From Suillus spraguei (taxonomy: Eukaryota > Basidiomycota > Agaricomycetes > Boletales > Suillaceae): a stretch of 21,174 nucleotides of DNA. Below, in pieces: positions 1 through 9,447 of this stretch (positions within the stretch are counted from its first letter, which is position 1; each line of letters opens with the position of its first letter). The position numbers and the translations under genes are program-made. The DNA is taken from the NCBI GenBank assembly GCA_016800925.1, contig JABCPU010000926.1, forward strand, positions 1 to 21,174, given 5' to 3'. The notes under the pieces are model-generated. The model made no database searches and was not told where the DNA came from. It was given only the letters and a program-made list of their open reading frames with translations.

Positions 1-144
1 CCTCCTAGGTGCACCAGCCTCCCCACATTATTCCCTAGCTTTCTTTCGCTGAAAATCAGCAAAGACTGCTATTACCTCGAGTTCTACCAAGCCCTTGCCC
101 TTACTTTGTCCCACTCCTGCCCTGCACCACTGCCCACCTTTACC

Positions 145-3100
145 ATGTCCTCAGAAGACTCAAAAACCGTCCACACTGGTCACCAAACTCACCTCTACCA
201 ACTATGCGACCTGGAAAGGTGAAATGAAGGCCTACCTTCGCGTCAAAGGTCTCTGGCTGCTTGTCAATGGCACTGAGACTAGACCTACTGAGATGGACGC
301 TGCAGTGAAGTGGGACACCAAGGCAGACAAGGCAGCTGGGGAGCTGTACCTCGCATGTTCTGTTGAGCAAAGGACCCATATAGACTCTGTCCAGGATGAC
401 CCTGTCAAGATTTGGACTACCCTCGATCTACCCACCTCCAGAAGCGTCCTGGAGCGCGTTTCAATGCCTGGGACGACTTCTTCTCCATCAGAAAGCAACC
501 TGATGAATCCTTGAGCACTCTCATTGCCAGGATCGAAGATGGGATGTCTAAAGTCCAGGAATTGCGCCCCTCAGACTCTACCAAGCCCTATACCATCAAG
601 GAACTTGACCAGGAGCTTGTCTGCATGGCTATGGTTCGTTCTCTGGGCGAGGAATACTCCAATTTTGCGTCCTCCTTGATGTTACTGAAGTCCCTAGACA
701 AGGAGGAGTTAAAGGCAGCTTTCTGGCAGAGGAGACTCAGAGGAGGAGACGTCCTGAGGGTTCTGGGAGCGATGTAGCACTGTATACTGCGTCTGGAGAG
801 TGCAGGTGTGGCACTTCAGTCACCTGCTGGTACTGTGAAAAACAAGGGCACTGCACCCACAAATGCACTAACCTTAAGAGTGCTAAGGATCGCTATAAGA
901 GCATAAGGACCGCAGAAAAGGTGGTAGGAACGCTAATAAGGCATCTGAAGCGTCCACTTCATCATCCCAGCCACTACAACACCCACCACTGCTGCTGCTT
1001 CATCCACTGCCCAGAATACCTCTCAGAGCGCCCAACAAGTCACAGAATTCGCAGGAAATGCAAGTCTTCGCTCTTTTGACCCTTCCCATCCCCTTTGTCC
1101 CTTACAGCTCGATGCCCATGCTGACTGGAATGCAGACACAGGTGCCACTTCTCATATGACACCCCACCGCCACTGGCTGCGCAATTATGCCCCTAAATGC
1201 GTCCCAATCAAGCTCGCTGACAATAACATAGTCTATTCTGCAGGGGAGGGCACTGTGGTATTCAATCCAATTGTAAATGGGAAGAGAGTTCGAGCTGTAG
1301 AATTCACTAGAGTCCTCCATGTACCAGATTTGCGAAATAATCTACTATCTGTGCTATACCTAACTCGCAATATGGGCTTCACTGTGCTCATTAATGCATC
1401 TAAGATGTCCTTTGAGCGTCCTGCTGGCACCCCACTGTTTGTAGCAAGCATCAGCAACTCTAATGCTGCATTCCTAGATGGTTCTACCGCCCCACTAGCT
1501 GAATATGCGTCAGCAGCCACTACTTTGCCTCTGGACATCGACCTATGGCACAGGAGACTCGCCCACCATCATTTAGCAGGCATTAGGACGCTTCTGAGCA
1601 AGAATCTGGTCACTGGAATGACCCTAGAGTCGAAAACTGCGCCAGATCCTATCTGCGAACCATGCCTAGCTGGAAAGATGCATGCAAACCCATTCCCTCC
1701 CTCTGAGTGGCGCGCTTCTAGGCCCCTCGAGCTTGTACACACTGATGTGCATCAAGTCTCATATACCACCTTCTCAGGATTTCGCTATTGGGTGTCATTT
1801 ATTGATGACTACTCCAGATACAGATTTGTTCTTCCTATCAAAGCAAAGTCTGACGTCTTTGAGGCCTTCAAGACGTTCAAGGCCTATGCTGAGAACCAGT
1901 CAGAGCGAAAAATAAAGATACTGAGGGACGACAAGGGTGGGGAGTACATGAGCAACGCACTCTTGCAATTCACCACTTCCTGCGGCATAGAGAGGCAGCA
2001 CACTGTCAGGGCACGCCCTCAACAGAATGGAGTCGCTGAGAGAGCTAATAGGCTGCTGTCTGAGCGCCTCACCACCATGCTGGATGAATCTGGGCTACCT
2101 AAGACCTTTTGGGGCGAAGCCCTTGCAGCCCTAGTCCATGTGTGGAATAGATGCCCCACTGATGCAGTGAAATGCGCCACTCCCTATGAGCTATGGCATG
2201 GAAGGAAGCCTAATGTCTCCCACCTTCGAGTCTGGGGCTGCACTGCCTACGTGCATATACAGAAGGACAAGAGAGAGGGACTTGGGTCTCACATGGAGAA
2301 ATGCGTGTTTATTGGATATCCTCAAGGCTACAAGGGCTGGAAGTTCTATAATCCTACTACTAAGAAGACAGTAATATCAGAACGAGCTGATTTTGATGAG
2401 AGATACTTCCCCTTGTCCAAGCGCCCTAATCAGCCCTCAATAAAAGCTCCTACTGTCCCTACACCATTACCTACTGCTCCTGTCCGCCCTAAACCTTCCC
2501 TACCTCCCCCACAGCCATATAGAAGCTACACAGTGTCTGATGACTCTGATGCTGATGATGAGTCCAGTTCTGATGAGTCTCTGGCTCAAGGGGGAGTAAT
2601 GGCCCTCCAGCAGCTCCAGACATGCCTAGAGATGCTCCTGTAGTGCCCAAAACTGATCCAGATCCTCCTTGCATCCTGACTCCCTCACCACCACCTAGAC
2701 CGCCCTCTCCTGTTGGCATTGGTGCCAGACTCCCTAGGCGAAATAGAACCAAGCCCAGAGAGTGGTGGAAACTGTCTTCAGCCCAGCTAGACTCTGAGGT
2801 TGATGATGAGATTGAGGATGCTGATCTTGCCTATGAGATTGCCTTCTCTGCAGCATCATCTGCTGAACCACTGTCTTATAAAGAAGCACTGCGACGTCCT
2901 GATGCAGAACAGTGGAAGCAAGCTGCCCTAGAGGAGTTGAACGCCCATAGCACTAATGGCACTTGGGAACTCGTCCCCAGACCAACTGGAAAGAAGGTCA
3001 TAGGATGCAAGTGGGTGTTTAAGGTCAAGCGCAATGCAGATGGCTCTGTAGAGCGCTATAAGGGCAGACTAGTAGCCAAGGGCTACAATCAGCGACCTGG

Positions 3101-4430
3101 CTTTGACTACCTCGAAATATTTGCCCCTACAGTCAGAATGCCCACCATTAGAGTTGTTCTAGCTATGGCTGCCATTCATGACCTCCACCTGCGCTCTATA
3201 GACATATCCCATGCCTACCTTAATGGAGAGATGGACTGTGATGTCTACATGGAGCAGCCTGAAGGATTTATCATAGGAGATGCTAGAGAGACGGTCTGCT
3301 TGTTGAAGAAGAGCATCTATGGCACGAAGCAGGGAGGCAACAGATGGAACCAGAAAATGCGTTCAGTCCTAGAGTCTATGGGCTACACTCAGTCATACTC
3401 AGACGCCTCCATCTATATCTATGTCAAGGACAATGTCAGGATCATTCTACCAGTCTTTGTGGATGACATGACCTTTGCTTCGAAATCAGCCTCTGCCATT
3501 GACCAGACCATCAGGGAACTCTCCCAGCACTTCAAACTTCGTGATCTAGGCCCCACCACTCAGCTTCTAGGGATTAAGATTGACAGAGAACGCTCTAAGC
3601 ACTCCATTACCATATCCCAACAACAATACTGTCTAGATATCCTAGAACGCTTTGGCATGGCTGATTGCAAACCCATATCCACTCCTATGCAGCCCAACCT
3701 TCGACTCAGCCGCTCTCAATGTCCCCAGACACCAGATGAAGTCCAGTTCATGAAGAATGTCCCTTATCTTGCTGCAGTTGGCGCTCTAATGTACTTAGCC
3801 ACCACAACTCGACCAGACATTGCCTACACTGTTGGCTGTCTTGCCAGATTCAACTCTAATCCAGGCATAGCTCACTGGCAAGCTGTCAAGCACCTACTGC
3901 GCTATCTGAGGGGCACTGCAGACTATAAGATCACTTATGCACCTGATCCATCCTCCACTGAATTGTTCTCAACTTACTCAGATGCTGATCATGGTGGATG
4001 CAAGGACACTGGACGCTCTACTGGAGGATACCTGGTGAAGATTGGCACTGGCACTGTATCATGGTCATCAAAGCTGCAAAGCATTGTTGCACTATCCACT
4101 ACTGAGGCAGAGTACATTGCAGCAGTCTCAGCAGGCAAGGAAATCCGTTGGATGCGAAATCTATTGCAAGAAATGGGATTCCCTGCCACTGGACCATCTA
4201 TACTCAGGATAGACAACCAGAGCGCCATATCTGTTGCCAAACACCCAGAGCACCATGGAAGGATGAAGCAACTTGATCTCAGTTGGTACTGGCTTAGGGA
4301 TGTAGTGCACAAAGAGATAATTGCACCCACCTTTGTAGCCACAGTTGACCAGCCTGCTGATATCTTAACCAAGGCATTGAGTCGACCTAAGGTGGAGACA
4401 TTTTGTAGAATAATAGGGCTGCACAGATGA
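145..4430 (+). pseudogene. copia Gag-Pol polyprotein, broken by single-base indels
   Basis: The start codon at 145 sits in a good context (ACCATG) and matches the intact copy at 14325-18614. Gag lies at about 145-1100, with a CCHC knuckle near 825-870. Aspartic protease follows (ADTGA near 1131), then integrase (HHCC and DDE core, about 1530-2250), reverse transcriptase (FVDDM near 3460) and RNase H (SDAD, TEAEY and DNQSA, 3978-4230). Compared with the intact copy it has a missing C near 26 in the leader, an extra G near 178, a missing C near 425, T near 723, A near 902, C near 966 and G near 2592. These split the frame into overlapping ORFs. From about 970 to 2590, and from 2600 to the stop, it is fully open. 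I saw no substitutions. As written it cannot make the full polyprotein, but the breaks may be sequencing errors. Confidence 0.9.
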
Positions 4431-4458
4431 GGGGGAGTTATTAGAGATGTGCTCAGTC

Positions 4459-4467
4459 AGGGGGGAG
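4459..4467 (+). other. copia-1 polypurine tract
   Basis: AGGGGGGAG sits directly against the TGTTAG start of the 3' LTR, which is where the plus-strand primer of an LTR retrotransposon lies. A second purine run, GAGGGGGAG, occurs 22 bases further up and overlaps the gag-pol stop codon. The same pair is present in the inverted copy. Confidence 0.8.
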
Positions 4468-4759
4468 TGTTAGTTGTGTGACTTCGCACTTAATTAGTTC
4501 AAGGACTTTCAGGACTTTCAGGACTTTCAGTACACTTTCGAGACATTGAGGACACTTCAATGACCGCACTTTTGGGACACTTTAAGGACATTACCATGAT
4601 AGGCATTGTTTACATTTATTTACAAAAACTCGTCCATAGTCAGAGTTCATAGTCTTATATGCCTTGTGCATTGACTCTGAACTCTCAGGTATGATACATT
4701 TATATAGATTCTTAATATACTTGTGCATTGACTCTGAACTCTCAGCTTGACCTCAAATA
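4468..4759 (+). repeat. copia-1 3' LTR, 292 bp
   Basis: It starts TGTTAGTTGTG and ends CTCAAATA, and is identical by eye to the two LTRs at 13996-14287 and 18971-19262. The U3 part opens with three tandem copies of a 9-bp GACTTTCAG-type unit followed by looser GACACTT-like copies. Near the 3' end a 25-26 bp segment (CTTGTGCATTGACTCTGAAC plus CTCAG) occurs twice around a TTTATATAG sequence that could serve as a TATA box. A partial inverted copy (AGTCAGAGTTC) lies just upstream. Confidence 0.93.
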
Positions 4760-4839
4760 CAAGGCCCCTACAGATTCTGGCAAGGATGGCAAGCTCAGCT
4801 ACATGAATCTCAAATGTGTCATATGGCATGCAGCATTCA

Positions 4840-5600
4840 TCAAGTTGTTGGAGTCATCATCCTATACTCCAAAACAGGTTTCACACATAGATGCTTTGAT
4901 GCTGTCATGCAGTGGTTATACCCACATATTCCATGATGCAGTTCACTTAGAGGTGTTAAGGTCATACTCAAAAGGTAATGTATCTATATTGTCAAAGCAA
5001 CAATTTCATGAATTTCTGTAGCTACTACCTAAGGTTCACAATGTCAGGGTTAGGGTTACACTTGTCATCATTGATTTGGCACTTGGATAAAGTAGTGGCC
5101 TCTAAGTGAAATGCACCATACTTCTATCTGCAGATTATGAAGAACAGTATGTACTCTTCTCGAGGCTTACATTACATTTTGATAGCTCATGTCTTGACAG
5201 ATGTATTATGGCACTAATATGTGGGCTACATTCAAATTATCCCTGCCCTATCTGTCTTGTTCCCTCAACCAAACTTTCTGATCTCAGCACAGCATATCCT
5301 ACTTGAACCATATCGAGGAGGCAAAAGCTTTCTTAGAGTTGTATTTAAGGGACTGTGTTGCTGGAGATGCAGTACTGAAGGCACATGGCTTACATCCTAT
5401 TGTGGTTTGTATTTTAATTGTTTTCATAACCTATTATCTTAGTTAATACTACTGTCAGAATGCGCTCTGGACAGTTGATAACTCTAATTCTTATGAGACA
5501 CCCTTGTTTAATCCTTTATATGTCAAACTCCAGCAGAACCTTCTTTCATATAGGCGAGTGCTATGGCTATCTACCTTTCATCAGTGTCATAGTAGTTCAA
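4840..5600 (+). pseudogene. Plavaka-like transposase relic with remnant introns
   Basis: Scattered in-frame pieces read as one decayed gene. 4856-4932 gives KTGFTHRCFDAVMQWLYPH. 5115-5146 gives ILLSADYEEQ. 5201-5303 continues CIMALICGLHSNYPCPICLV. 5315-5404 is an open 30-codon piece beginning EEAKAFLELYLRDC. 5459 onward gives NALWTVDNSNSYETPLFNPL. The reading works only if 5147-5200 (GTATGT...ACAG) and 5405-5458 (GTTTGT...TCAG) are removed; both are 54 nt and look like fungal introns. A TGA plus a frameshift near 5305-5315 breaks the gene. The CPICLVP and DYEEQ motifs resemble, from memory, basidiomycete proteins usually filed with Plavaka/CACTA-like transposases; this family call is tentative. 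Copia-1 may have inserted within the same relic. Confidence 0.5.
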
Positions 5601-5899
5601 GTTGAGTGCAAAGTACATTTTGACAGAGTACAACCAGCACTTGGCAGTGCCTGTTTTCCATCAAAGTCTACAGGTAGTTCAGCCTTTAATTGAGGTGGGA
5701 TGATTTTGACTGGTGTCATTCCTGACATTTCTTTAATAAGAGTTGATGTCTGTTATGGAATGATATTGGTGATCCAAAGTTGCTAGTATCGGGGATGATC
5801 TAGACTGTGGTCCAAGTATCAAGGACATTATCACTTATCAATGGGGATCATGGTATGCGCACAGATGTCATAGTAGTGTTCAAAGAAGACTTAATCTTT
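5601..5899. other. unassigned decayed sequence
   Basis: I recognise no gene here. A short open stretch near 5807-5900 reads LSLINGDHGMRTDVIVVFKE in one frame, which looks like worn coding sequence, but I cannot place it in a family. It could be the tail of the transposase relic on its left or the original target of the type-B LTR that starts at 5900. Confidence 0.4.
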
Positions 5900-6820
5900 T
5901 GTTATGACTGGGATGGGTTATGTTACAACAGGCTCAAAAGAGAACCTAATGTGTCATCAATATATACAATGTTCAAAAGAGAACAAAGGCTCAAAGATGA
6001 TGGATTGTCAAAGAGCAAGGGGTTGGCCTAAGACTTAGCTGAGTCAAAGGCAATCAGTCTTGAATAGAGACCAAGGCTAAGGAGTGCTTAGACTTAGAAG
6101 ATGATTTAGACAACTAAGAATTGGAGGTCCTTAGTGAGCAGATTCCAGGTTGAACCAAGTAAGATTAAGTGAGGAATCTACAATGAATACACTATGCTTA
6201 AATAGGCCAATATGTATGCACAGACCAAGCAGTCATGAGAATGTAAGTACACATCCTAAGAGGAAGGCATAGAAAGTATAGTACAACAGTGACATATCAA
6301 TATGTGTCACTGACGTGGCAGTCACATGTTTAGTGTATGCATATGCTAAACCAATAAAGTTCAAGAAACTGTCATATATTATACATTTGATCTCAGATCC
6401 AATCAGATCCAATTGATCCTGCTTCTGTCCAGTCCACAGATCCTATCCGGACCACCCATTCAAAAGTTCCTACTTCTCGCACTCCAACTCCATTGTGGAC
6501 AACTGCATCTACCTCCTTTTGGTAATCCTCCTGTCTCTGGTATTTTAGCTATGTATATTTCTGTCCTGCTTATTGATCTGTTACCTATGTCTGATTTCTG
6601 ACTCATGCTTACTGATCCACTGTGCTTTTACTAATAGACTTCCATTACACTTTGTACATAGCCCTCGGTCCCAGACTCATTGATTATCTGTGCCAGTTAC
6701 TGTCATATACCGTACATTCAGGTCTGATCCATGGACATCTGGACACCCAATCAACATCCATCCATATCTAATCCATATCCATATCCGACTCAGTCCATCC
6801 ATCCGATCTGATCCACTCAT

Positions 6821-6943
6821 CCGATCCATGTCCATATCCGATCCGTGTCCATATCCGATCCATGTCCATATCCGATCCGTGTCCATATCCGATCCATGTC
6901 CATATCCGATCCGTGTCCATATCCGATCCATGCTCATATCCGA
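6821..6943 (+). repeat. 17-bp minisatellite with alternating 34-bp higher-order unit
   Basis: Six full 17-bp units of CATATCCGATCCRTGTC begin at 6833, 6850, 6867, 6884, 6901 and 6918, with partial units on both sides. The variable base alternates G, A, G, A, G, A, so the true repeat is 34 bp. It lies in the 5' part of the long solo LTR. The open frames across it are a by-product of the repeat. Confidence 0.95.
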
Positions 6944-7159
6944 AACTATTCCCGCGCACCTGCGCGTTACTCCTTTTAGGTTAATACCTGTGTCCGGCTT
7001 TCGGTTATCTCTGCACCTCTGGCTTTCGGTTATCTTGACTTCCGTCTTGATAAGATATTTAGTACAAGTCTTATTTCCGAGTTCATAGCCTTGTGTTCCG
7101 CAATGCCTCAAACATAGCCTTGGACTATCCTTGCTTGCCTTCCGGCATGCTACCTACAG

Positions 7160-7167
7160 TATATAAA
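7160..7167 (+). promoter_or_regulatory. TATA box of the type-A2 LTR
   Basis: TATATAAA in the context CTACAGTATATAAACTTGTA. The same ACAGTATATAAAC core is at the matching place in both type-A LTRs, which supports a conserved LTR promoter reading rightward here. Confidence 0.6.
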
Positions 7168-7551
7168 CTTGTAGTACAACTCCTGCAGACCTTAGTCTGA
7201 TTCATTGTTCCTACTTCTGTATATTCCTTTGATTACTCTGTATCCTGTTGTCATGTCTATATAACTCCGTCTCCGTTCTTGCACTTGGGCTCCGGCCCTT
7301 GTAAGCTTCCAACTCAGGCCTATGGGATTACTCCCTAGGCCGGAGCTTTGATCCTATGTTCTATAATCTGTTCGGACTTCGTCCATCTCTGTCTATCATC
7401 TGTTTCACCTCCGACTCTACCTTTGGTAGTCTTATACTGTCTGTTTCTATTCCGGACCTTGTCCGGAGTAGTCTATACTATCTCTACACCATATCCGGAC
7501 CTACTCCTCTCTAGTAGCCAACACTTCCTCTAAGATCCACAGAGCTACGCT

Positions 7552-7717
7552 CATCCGCTCCTCCGCTCCTCCGCTCCTCCGCTCCTCCGCTCCTCCGCTC
7601 CTCCGATCATCCGCTCCTCCGCTCCTCCAATCATCCGCTCCTCCGCTCCACCGCTCCTCCGCTCCTCCGCTCCACCGCTCCTCCGCTCCTCCGCTCCTCT
7701 GCTCCTCCGCTCCTCCG
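7552..7717 (+). repeat. 8-bp CCGCTCCT minisatellite
   Basis: About twenty tandem copies of an 8-bp unit CCGCTCCT, with occasional variants (CGATCAT, CCAATCAT, CCACCGCT). Because 8 x 3 = 24, all frames can stay open, giving a reverse-strand frame of an EERRSGGA octapeptide that is not a gene. It lies within the long solo LTR downstream of its TATA box, in the region expected to be transcribed as R/U5. Confidence 0.92.
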
Positions 7718-8176
7718 AGCTCCGGATCTTCGGACCCCTAGTCCTTCGGATCCATCCTATCCTATCCTCTGACATCTATGGATCATCTTTCCCTCCGGAG
7801 CTCTGCTCCTATCCTGCCCTGGACTTTGTCCAGCGGTCCATCCTTCATCTGTTCTACTTGGAACTTGTTCCAGTAGTGTTACCATTACTCCCTACCTTCC
7901 GGAAATAGTTCCGGCGCATTCCCGCGCTCATCTGGAAGTCCATCGGAGCTCTGTCGAGCTATCCTGCCTTAGAGTTCATCCGGACCCTCCATCCGGACTC
8001 CACCAGAACTCTCCCTTGGACTTCATCCGAAATTAAGGGTACATACTCGGGTAAGGGGCACAGCGTACGAGCTGAGGCCAAGCCCCTTTGACTTACAACC
8101 CTCCGGTACAACCCCATGTAAGACCAGGACTTCTTGCTAATCTCCGGTTTTGCATGGTCGTAACAGTTACTTACAG

Positions 8177-8184
8177 TATATAAA
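8177..8184 (+). promoter_or_regulatory. TATA box of the type-A solo LTR
   Basis: TATATAAA in the context CTTACAGTATATAAACCACT, identical in its core to the inverted type-A LTR at 10463-10470. It lies just right of the GTTAC duplication made by the nested LTR, so the nested element landed only about 10 bp upstream of this promoter core. Confidence 0.6.
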
Positions 8185-8667
8185 CCACTTGTAAATCTCC
8201 GTAGAACCTTAGTTCAAATATCATCTTAGATTCTGCTCCTTCTGTTCTTCCGGACTTGAGTTCCTTCTGACTCTAGTCATCTTCCGAGACTTAGGATTAA
8301 TTCCTATAGTCTGTATCTCCGACTCTACCTTCAGGTAGTCTACTTCCATTAGTTTCTAGTTAGGACTCTGTCCAACACTAGCCTTATACCTTGTTCCATT
8401 CCTACATTCCAGATAACCTTCAGACATGACATATCAATTACCTTCAGACATCCAGATCCATCATGTGATCACCTTCAGACCTTCAGATGCATATCTTCCT
8501 TCTGAAATAAGGGGCAATACTCAGGAAAGGGGCACAGTGTACGAACTGAGGCCAAAGCTCTTCAGATCTTTTACCTTTTTGAGTATGGTCTGAACAGAAA
8601 TGAGTCAAAGTATCATGTGATGTAATAGTACAAAGAGAAATGAATAGGGGCATGTACAACTGCAACA

Positions 8668-8805
8668 GCTCCTGATATTGCCAACATGCAGACTTATCTT
8701 AGTGTCCTTCACCTACAAAGACACATTTGCACTTATGGGATGCACCTCCTTCCCACTAGTTTCAAGGATGATATTAAGGAGGTTTTATCCCTTGTACGTC
8801 TAAGG
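8668..8805 (+). pseudogene. fragment of the gag-like zinc-knuckle ORF family (+ strand)
   Basis: The frame from 8668 includes LHLQRHICTYGMHLLPTSFK followed by DDIKEVLSLVRLR. This aligns with LHCQKHIRSYGLLLLPDSFK followed by ADVEMAIHIVAECR in the large ORF at 11446-12945 (around residues 85-130). It therefore represents the middle of the N-terminal half of a second family member. It starts abruptly at the end of the type-B LTR (8667) and runs straight into reverse transcriptase sequence near 8805, so both ends are breakpoints. It is non-functional. Confidence 0.75.
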
Positions 8806-9447
8806 TTTACCTGCTGTCAGAAAAAGAACACGCTGCCATCAAAACATTTATTGATGAAAATGTTGCGAAAGGCTTCATTTCAGAATCGAAGTCACCTCAA
8901 GTTAGTGGCTTCTTCTTTGTGGGAAAGAAGAGTGGAGAATTGCGTCCCTATCAAGATTATCGCTACATCAATGATTGGACAATCAAGAATGCTTACCCGT
9001 TTCCACTTCCTATTTCTCTTGTCGCATGCCTTCACAATGCACAATTCTTTACGAAAATGGATATTCAGTCCGGTTACAACAATATTCGCATCCATCCCGA
9101 TGATCGCTGGAAAGCAGCACTTACCACTGAATTTGGCCTCTTTGAACCAAATGTCATGTTCTTTGGCCTTTGCAATTCCCCAGCAACTTTCTAAGCATAT
9201 ATGAATCGCACCTTCCAGCAAGAAATCAACGAAGGATGGATGGTTATTTACATAGACGATATCCTGATTTTCTCTACGACAATGGCAGAACACCGTGAAC
9301 GGACCAGACAAGTATTGATGAAGATACAAAAGGAACACTTGTTCCTGAAACTGGAAAAATGTACCTTCAATGCAGACAAAGTGGAGTACCTCAGAATGAT
9401 AATTCGCCCCGGACAAGTTGCTATGGACACCACCAAAACTAAGAGTA
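8802..9447 (+). pseudogene. Ty3/gypsy reverse transcriptase fragment
   Basis: The frame from 8802 reads KVYLLSEKEHAAIKTFIDEN, then GFFFVGKKSGELRPYQDYRY, then motif A (FFTKMDIQSGYNNIRIHP), motif B (FGLCNSPATF) and motif C with the catalytic YIDD at 9249-9260. A TAA at 9192-9194 stands where family members have Gln (CAA), otherwise the frame is open from 8802 to about 9447. Gag, protease, RNase H and integrase are absent. The left end is fused to the gag-like fragment. The right end is fused head-on to a Gag fragment on the other strand. It looks like the same broad RT class as would be expected for gypsy-B, whose own RT is missing; that link is inference. Confidence 0.9.

Larger units (their letters stand above)
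1..4759 (+). mobile_element. Ty1/copia LTR retrotransposon copia-1 (5' LTR outside window)
   Basis: This is a copia-type element read left to right: untranslated leader (1-144), gag-pol (145-4430), polypurine tract and 3' LTR (4468-4759). Base 1 aligns with base 18759 of the inverted copy at 13996-19262, so the 5' LTR and PBS should lie a few hundred bases upstream of the window. By eye the two copies are the same apart from about seven 1-nt indels. The 3' flank begins CAAGG, which is the predicted target duplication if the upstream flank were available. It sits next to a transposase relic. Confidence 0.93.
6701..8165 (+). repeat. type-A2 long solo LTR (1465 bp) nested in the type-A LTR
   Basis: It begins TGTCATATACCGTACATTC and ends GCATGGTCGTAACA, with perfect 5-bp target duplications GTTAC at 6696-6700 and 8166-8170. 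It resembles the type-A LTR at its first ~30 bases, around the TATA box (CTACAGTATATAAAC) and near the 3' end, but is about twice as long. The extra length includes two minisatellite blocks and CCGGA-rich sequence. There is no internal element sequence, so this is a solo LTR left by LTR-LTR recombination. It is the youngest layer of this nest. Confidence 0.9.
6370..8596 (+). repeat. type-A gypsy solo LTR (757 bp without its nested insert)
   Basis: It runs from TGTCATATATTATAC to GGTCTGAACA and is flanked by near-identical 5-bp repeats, GAAAC (6365-6369) and GAAAT (8597-8601), the signature of a solo LTR. After removing the nested LTR and one GTTAC duplicate it is 757 bp, against 760 bp for its inverted relative at 10049-10808. 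The matching parts are 6370-6700 with the reverse complement of about 10490-10808, and 8166-8596 with that of 10049-10490. It was inserted in a type-B LTR. Confidence 0.85.
5900..8667 (-). repeat. type-B gypsy LTR, old copy split by nested LTRs
   Basis: Two pieces, 5900-6369 and 8602-8667, together match the LTR at 10937-11409 in the same orientation. Both start (on +) with TGTTATGA(A)CTGGG. Both share a middle block containing AAGGCTAAGGARTGCTTAGACTT and GCTTAAATARGCCAATATG, and both end with GAATAGGGG followed by a TACAA-rich tail and YAACA. The middle is occupied by the type-A solo LTR at 6370-8596. No matching 5-bp repeat flanks the outer ends (TCTTT versus GCTCC), so it is either an old solo LTR with a lost duplication or part of a rearranged element. 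Confidence 0.7.

Noticed and set aside
178..970. Programmed frameshifting in copia-1 gag
   Set aside because: The same region is one open frame in copia-2 and the shifts are scattered indels without slippery-site layout.
5047..5058. Telomere-like GGGTTAGGGTTA
   Set aside because: Only two units, inside decayed transposase sequence; too short to be an interstitial telomere.
6677..7111. Open frames on both strands across the 17-bp repeat
   Set aside because: They exist because the repeat lacks stops; they lie inside an LTR and have no domain.
6821..7717. CRISPR-like array
   Set aside because: Contiguous tandem repeats without spacers, in a eukaryotic LTR.
7551..7775. Reverse-strand frame of an EERRSGGA octapeptide
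   Set aside because: Pure translation of the 8-bp minisatellite.
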